Shown here piece by piece: positions 23,522 to 28,203 of a stretch of 28,203 nucleotides of DNA. Location: positions 1 through 28,203 of the forward strand of contig JAHHTR010000019.1 in the NCBI GenBank assembly GCA_020024515.1, read 5' to 3'. Positions within the stretch are counted from its first letter, which is position 1. Every line of letters begins with the position of its first letter. The stretch comes from Angelakisella sp. (GTDB taxonomy: Bacteria > Bacillota > Clostridia > Oscillospirales > Ruminococcaceae). The position numbers and the translations under genes are program-made. The notes under the pieces are model-generated. The model did not search any database. It was not told where the DNA came from and saw only the letters and a list, made by a program, of their open reading frames with translations.

Positions 23522-23550
23522 TTTACATAGCCAATAAAACGTGTTAAAAT
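23522..23550 (+). promoter_or_regulatory. Candidate promoter of nifJ
   Basis: TTTACA (23522-23527) and TAAAAT (23545-23550), 17 bp apart, give a leader of about 125 nt. A half-site TTGTTAA (23485-23491) lies upstream and a TTAACAA (23589-23595) downstream, but they are too far apart to form one Rex operator. Confidence 0.55.
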
Positions 23551-23680
23551 TAAATTGTTGAGGTTAAATCTGTACATTTATGTAAATATTAACAAATTTT
23601 TTTATTATAACATTTGTATTTATTATTAAAATTAGTACAGGTTATCACAAATATATAAAAATAACAGGAGGTATTTTATT

Positions 23681-26600
23681 ATGGTTAAAAGAAAAATGAA
23701 AACCATGGACGGTAACAATGCTGCCGCTCATGTTTCTTATGCTTTTACAGACTTAGCAGCTATCTATCCTATTACTCCTTCTTCAGTTATGGCAGAAGTA
23801 ACAGACAAATGGTCTGCTGATGGAAAAACAAATGTATTCGGTGAACGTGTAAGAGTCGTAGAAATGCAATCAGAGGCAGGTGCCGCTGGTACAGTTCACG
23901 GTTCACTTGCTGCCGGTGCATTAACAACAACTTACACAGCATCACAAGGTCTGCTTTTGATGATTCCAAATATGTACAAAATGGCCGGTGAACTTCTTCC
24001 TGCAGTTATCCACTGTTCAGCAAGAGCAATTGCTTCACATGCTCTGTCAATCTTTGGTGACCACTCCGATATATATGCATGTCGTCAAACAGGTTTTGCA
24101 ATGCTGGCATCAACAAACCCACAAGAAGTTATGGATTTGGGTGCTGTTGCTCACCTATCGGCAATTAAAGGCAGTGTTCCTTTCCTACACTTCTTTGACG
24201 GTTTCCGTACGTCACACGAAATTCAAAAAATCGCTATGTGGGATTATGAAGACCTAAAAGAAATGCTAGATATGGACGCTGTAAATGCTTTCCGTAAGAA
24301 ATGTCTAAATCCAGAACGTCCTATCCTACGTGGTTCTGCTCAAAACCCTGATATATTCTTCCAAGCACGTGAGGCAGCTAACAGAGTCTATGACAGACTA
24401 CCTGCAATAGTAGAAGAATATATGAACAAAGTTAATGCCAAAATCGGCACAGACTACAAACTATTCAACTACTACGGTGCTGCTGACGCTGAACACATTA
24501 TCGTATGTATGGGTTCTGCCTGTGACACAATAGAAGAAGTTATAGACTACAAACGTGCAAAAGGCGAAAAAGTTGGTCTATTAAAAGTTCGTCTATACCG
24601 TCCATTCTCAGCTAAACACCTACTTGCTGAAATCCCAGCTTCTGTTAAAACAATTACTGTTCTTGACAGAACAAAAGAACCAGGTTCACTTGGCGAACCT
24701 CTATACCTAGATGTTTGTGCTGCTATCAAAGGTAGTGAGTTTAACAATGTTCCTGTTCTTGCAGGTAGATATGGACTAGGTTCAAAAGACGTAAATCCGG
24801 CTCAAATATTTGCAGTTTACAAAAATGCCGCTGAACTTGGCAAGATGAGATTTACAATCGGTATTAACGATGACGTTACCTACCTATCACTAGAAGAAAC
24901 AGAAAATCATGATACAACACCCGAGGGCACAACATCATGTAAATTCTGGGGACTTGGTGCTGACGGTACTGTTGGTGCTAACAAAAACTCAATCAAAATT
25001 ATCGGTGACCATACAGATATGTATGCTCAGGGTTATTTTGCTTACGACTCCAAAAAATCAGGTGGTATAACAATTTCTCACCTACGTTTTGGTCATTCTC
25101 CAATCAAGTCAACATACTTTGTATCAAAAGCTGACTTTGTTGCTTGTCACAACCCATCATATATAGATAAATATGATATGGTTTCTGACATTAAAGAAGG
25201 TGGTACATTCCTACTAAATACTTCATGGAATGCTGAAGAACTAGATAAAAACCTACCTGGATTTGTAAAGAGAATAATCGCTAAAAACCACATTAAATTC
25301 TACACAATAGACGGTATAGCTATCGGTAAAGAAATAGGATTGGGCGGACGTATCAATACTGTTCTACAATCTGCTTTCTTTAAACTTGCAAAAGTTATTC
25401 CGGAAGCTGATGCTATCAAATATATGAAAGATGCCGCTACCACTTCTTATGGCAAAAAAGGTGAGAAGATAGTTAAAATGAACCATGACGCTATCGACCT
25501 AGGCGCACAAAGAATAGTAGAAGTAAAAGTTCCTGCTGAATGGGCAAACACTGAAGGTGGATTGACACTAAACAAAGCTTGTGGCGAAGATAAAGAGCTA
25601 GTTGATTTCGTAAACGATATCCTAATTCCTGTTTCTGCACAAAAAGGTGACAGCCTACCTGTTTCAACATTCATTAACGGTCGTGAAGATGGTCATATGC
25701 CACAAGGTTCTGCTGCATTTGAAAAACGTGGTATCGCAGTAGATATTCCTGAATGGGATCCTACATCATGTATCCAATGTAATATCTGTTCACTTGTATG
25801 TCCACACTCTGTTATCCGCCCTGTTGCTATGACAGAAGAAGAAGTTGCAAATGCTCCTGCATCAATGAAAATGAAAGATATGACAGGTATTCCCGGTCAT
25901 AAGTTTGCAATTACAATTTCTGCTCTTGACTGTACAGGCTGTGGCTCTTGTGCACACGTGTGCCCTGCTAAACCAAAAGCACTTGTAATGAAACCACTTG
26001 ATACACAACTAGGTGAACAAGAAGTATTTAATTATGGTCTAAAAATTGATGAGAAACCTGAAGTTACTGCTAAATTTAAAGACACAACTGTTAAAGGTAG
26101 CCAATTCCATACACCACTTCTTGAATTCTCAGGCGCTTGTGCCGGCTGTGGTGAAACACCTTATGCTAAACTAATGACACAACTATTTGGTGATAGAATG
26201 TATATTGCTAATGCAACAGGTTGTTCATCAATTTGGGGTGGTTCTGCTCCTGCTACACCTTATACAAAGAACAAAGACGGTCACGGTCCTGCATGGGCTA
26301 ACAGCCTATTTGAAGATAACGCAGAGTACGGTTACGGTATGTACCTAGCTCAAAATACACTAAGAAAATCACTTGCTGAAAAACTTGGTAAAGTTGCTGA
26401 ATCTTGCGGTTGCGATACACTAAAAGACGCATACAACAACTATATGGAAACATATAATGACGGTAAAGCGAACAAAGCTGCTACAAACAAAATCGTAGAA
26501 ATACTATCAACATGTAAAGATAAACCAGAAGTTGCTGAAATTCTAAGAGATAAAGAATTCCTAGCGAAGAAATCCAACTGGATACTTGGTGGTGACGGTT

Positions 26601-27223
26601 GGGCTTACGACATAGGTTTCGGTGGTCTAGACCACGTTCTTGCAAGTGGCGAAGATGTAAACGTTTTGGTATTCGATACAGAGGTTTACTCAAATACAGG
26701 TGGCCAAGCTTCAAAAGCTACTCAAACAGGTGCTGTTGCACAATTCGCTGCCAGCGGTAAAGTTACTAAGAAGAAAGACCTTGCCGCTATCGCAATGAGC
26801 TATGGCTATGTATATGTAGCACAAGTTTCTATGGGTGCTGACTATGCACAATGTGTAAAAGCATTCCACGAGGCTGAAAGCTACCATGGTCCATCACTAA
26901 TCATCGCTTATGCTCCATGTATCAACCATGGTATCAAAGGCGGTCTAGTTGGCGCTCAAACAATAATGAAAAATGCTGTTACTTCAGGTTACTGGCATAC
27001 ATTCCGCTTTGATCCACGTCTGGCTGATGACGGTAAGAACCCATTCACACTGGATTCAAAAGCTCCAACAAGCAGCTACGATGAATTTATCCACAACGAA
27101 GTACGTTATACTTCACTAGAAAGAGCATTCCCAGACAAAGCAAAAGAGCTATTTGCACAAGCTGAGGTTAATGCAAAAGAGAAGTATGAGCACCTAGTTA
27201 AACTATCAAAATTATACGAATAA
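23681..27223 (+). CDS. nifJ: Pyruvate:ferredoxin (flavodoxin) oxidoreductase
   Basis: Converts pyruvate and CoA to acetyl-CoA, CO2 and reduced ferredoxin, the central step of clostridial fermentation, using thiamine diphosphate and three 4Fe-4S clusters. This is the single-chain form, with all domains fused in 1180 residues. The N-terminal pyruvate-binding domain has YPITPSSVMAEVTDKW. Two ferredoxin motifs are CIQCNICSLVCPH from Cys697 and CTGCGSCAHVCPAKP from Cys751. The proximal cluster/TPP region has CAGCGETPY (Cys820, Cys823), GGDGWAYDIGFGG near 970-982 and YSNTGGQASKAT near 1005. AGGAGG supports the start. CTA leucine codons dominate, as expected for a very abundant enzyme. Confidence 0.98.
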   Translation: MVKRKMKTMDGNNAAAHVSYAFTDLAAIYPITPSSVMAEVTDKWSADGKTNVFGERVRVVEMQSEAGAAGTVHGSLAAGALTTTYTASQGLLLMIPNMYKMAGELLPAVIHCSARAIASHALSIFGDHSDIYACRQTGFAMLASTNPQEVMDLGAVAHLSAIKGSVPFLHFFDGFRTSHEIQKIAMWDYEDLKEMLDMDAVNAFRKKCLNPERPILRGSAQNPDIFFQAREAANRVYDRLPAIVEEYMNKVNAKIGTDYKLFNYYGAADAEHIIVCMGSACDTIEEVIDYKRAKGEKVGLLKVRLYRPFSAKHLLAEIPASVKTITVLDRTKEPGSLGEPLYLDVCAAIKGSEFNNVPVLAGRYGLGSKDVNPAQIFAVYKNAAELGKMRFTIGINDDVTYLSLEETENHDTTPEGTTSCKFWGLGADGTVGANKNSIKIIGDHTDMYAQGYFAYDSKKSGGITISHLRFGHSPIKSTYFVSKADFVACHNPSYIDKYDMVSDIKEGGTFLLNTSWNAEELDKNLPGFVKRIIAKNHIKFYTIDGIAIGKEIGLGGRINTVLQSAFFKLAKVIPEADAIKYMKDAATTSYGKKGEKIVKMNHDAIDLGAQRIVEVKVPAEWANTEGGLTLNKACGEDKELVDFVNDILIPVSAQKGDSLPVSTFINGREDGHMPQGSAAFEKRGIAVDIPEWDPTSCIQCNICSLVCPHSVIRPVAMTEEEVANAPASMKMKDMTGIPGHKFAITISALDCTGCGSCAHVCPAKPKALVMKPLDTQLGEQEVFNYGLKIDEKPEVTAKFKDTTVKGSQFHTPLLEFSGACAGCGETPYAKLMTQLFGDRMYIANATGCSSIWGGSAPATPYTKNKDGHGPAWANSLFEDNAEYGYGMYLAQNTLRKSLAEKLGKVAESCGCDTLKDAYNNYMETYNDGKANKAATNKIVEILSTCKDKPEVAEILRDKEFLAKKSNWILGGDGWAYDIGFGGLDHVLASGEDVNVLVFDTEVYSNTGGQASKATQTGAVAQFAASGKVTKKKDLAAIAMSYGYVYVAQVSMGADYAQCVKAFHEAESYHGPSLIIAYAPCINHGIKGGLVGAQTIMKNAVTSGYWHTFRFDPRLADDGKNPFTLDSKAPTSSYDEFIHNEVRYTSLERAFPDKAKELFAQAEVNAKEKYEHLVKLSKLYE

Positions 27224-27261
27224 TTTATGATAAAAAAATAAATAGTTATATATAACAAATT

Positions 27262-27299
27262 CCCCCCGCAGTATTTCTACTGTGGGGGGAAACTTTTTG
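27262..27299 (+). terminator. Terminator of nifJ
   Basis: CCCCCCGCAGTA (27262-27273) pairs with TACTGTGGGGGG (27278-27289; one G-T pair) with loop TTTC, then AAACTTTTTG. It also lies just past the end of the convergent hemolysin III gene and could act on both strands. Confidence 0.93.
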
Positions 27300-27308
27300 T
27301 TTTTATTA

Positions 27309-27965
27309 TTATATTTTTATTATATAATTATATATTGCTATAAAGTGGAATATACTGCCAAGTAAAACAAATATGTGCCATATTGCGTGCATATACTCTA
27401 CACCTTTTCTTTTGTAGAACAATGTACCTCCTGTATACATTACTCCACCTATTACCATTAATACTATACCGTTTATATTAAATGCTGTCGCAAGTTGAGG
27501 GAAAGCAAAAACTATTGCCCAGCCCATTACTATATAGCAAAACATTGATAACTTTTTGTATTTTTTTAAGTCTATTATATTTAGTATTATGCCAACTATT
27601 GCGGATATCCATATAAATGTACCGAGAATAGCACCTGTTTTGCCTTTTAACACTATTGTTGTAAATGGGGTATATGTTCCTGCTATCAAAACAAATATAC
27701 TGCAATGGTCAAATACCTGTAATATATTCTTTACCCTTTCATTGTTTACTGTATGGTATAAAGTAGACATACCATATAACAAAATCAATGAGCTTCCAAA
27801 AACTATTGAAGCAAAAATTTTATATGAGTCTTTTTGCAGTATTGATACTTGTAGCATAATCAATAATCCATATACCGAAAGCATTGTTCCTATTCCATGA
27901 GATATTGAATTACAAACTTCTTCACCTATTGAATACCTTCTACTCATTGCCTGTGCACCTGTCAT
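27309..27965 (-). CDS. Hemolysin III family (PAQR/TrhA-like) membrane protein
   Basis: A 218-residue protein with about seven membrane helices. Conserved PAQR features are present: EEVCNSISHGIG at residues 15-26, STLYHT with His71, FDHCSIF (Asp86, His87), AGTYTP at 95-100 and the C-terminal EYMHAIWHIFVLLGSIFHF, whose histidines complete a probable metal site. Bacterial relatives (YqfA/TrhA, YplQ) have been linked to membrane energetics and lipid homeostasis rather than true haemolysis. ATG at 27965 is used because GGGAG lies about 10 bases upstream. It is convergent with nifJ and apparently monocistronic. Confidence 0.93.
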   Translation of the reverse strand: MTGAQAMSRRYSIGEEVCNSISHGIGTMLSVYGLLIMLQVSILQKDSYKIFASIVFGSSLILLYGMSTLYHTVNNERVKNILQVFDHCSIFVLIAGTYTPFTTIVLKGKTGAILGTFIWISAIVGIILNIIDLKKYKKLSMFCYIVMGWAIVFAFPQLATAFNINGIVLMVIGGVMYTGGTLFYKRKGVEYMHAIWHIFVLLGSIFHFIAIYNYIIKI

Positions 27966-28149
27966 CTATATTTATCTCCCTCTATAATTTATCTAGTATT
28001 AAAAACCATATTATACGTTTATTATAATAATATATTATCACATCAAAATAATTGTGTCAATACTATCATCTTTATTATTAACATAATTACATAAAATTAT
28101 AATAAAAACCTCTTGATAATTTTGAACAAGTCCAGTAAAAAGGGACATA

Positions 28150-28192
28150 GAAAAAAGAAAAAGTCACCGCAGAGTTGCAACTCCACAGTGAC
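28150..28192 (-). terminator. Minus-strand terminator of a gene beyond the right edge
   Basis: Read on the minus strand, 28192-28163 folds into a 15-bp stem (three G-U pairs allowed), which leads into TTTTTCTTTTTT (28162-28151). The G-U pairs fit only the minus-strand RNA, so it terminates a transcript entering from the right. Confidence 0.85.
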
Positions 28193-28203
28193 CAAGGCTT
28201 TCA

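Noticed and set aside
23485..23595. Rex (redox) operator upstream of nifJ
   Set aside because: TTGTTAA and TTAACAA half-sites exist but are about 100 bp apart, and no 18-bp full site matches well.

Overview
The window is AT-rich DNA with Shine-Dalgarno leaders, rho-independent hairpins and gene content typical of a strictly anaerobic, spore-forming Firmicute of class Clostridia. Pyruvate:ferredoxin oxidoreductase, YtfJ/GerW, a DUF2953 protein, a DacF-like carboxypeptidase and ScpAB all point that way. The decayed hydratase/dehydrogenase locus resembles loci I know from Lachnospiraceae-like genomes, so the family guess is Lachnospirales, with low certainty. No complete mobile element, CRISPR array, rRNA gene or replication origin is visible.

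Left part (1-9650): rpsB and tsf lie on the + strand and end at a strong bidirectional hairpin. Facing them is a long minus-strand run, in transcription order dacF, rluB, M50 protease, recG, scpA, scpB, DUF2953, ytfJ. It mixes chromosome segregation, recombination, rRNA modification and sporulation/cell-wall functions. Two starts in it, GTG for the DUF2953 gene and TTG for recG, are fixed by their ribosome binding sites.

Middle (9650-16400): an intact GntR/FCD regulator sits between two dead genes, a minus-strand isocitrate/isopropylmalate-type dehydrogenase and a plus-strand aconitase-family hydratase. Both are broken by frameshifts, stops and internal deletions, yet the regulator, its promoter and a palindromic operator candidate remain intact. 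Next come a three-gene ABC importer of the TrpXYZ type (aromatic amino acids are the likely substrate), a glycerophosphodiester phosphodiesterase, and tRNA-Leu(UAG) behind a consensus promoter.

Right part (16400-28203): an accessory cell-surface region. It holds an Ig-fold surface protein with a DNSGKP repeat stalk, a long gene-poor stretch with opposed promoter signals and possible small RNA(s), a phage-type Cys-rich mini-protein, a deletion remnant of a secreted protein, and the intact paralogue of that remnant. The remnant and the intact gene keep matching promoters, each with a 15-bp palindrome. The window ends with galM, nifJ and a hemolysin III family membrane protein, followed by a minus-strand terminator belonging to a gene beyond the right edge.

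The best candidates for something undescribed are the secreted 385-residue protein with its duplicated, palindrome-controlled promoter, and the convergent-transcript region at about 19740-19935.
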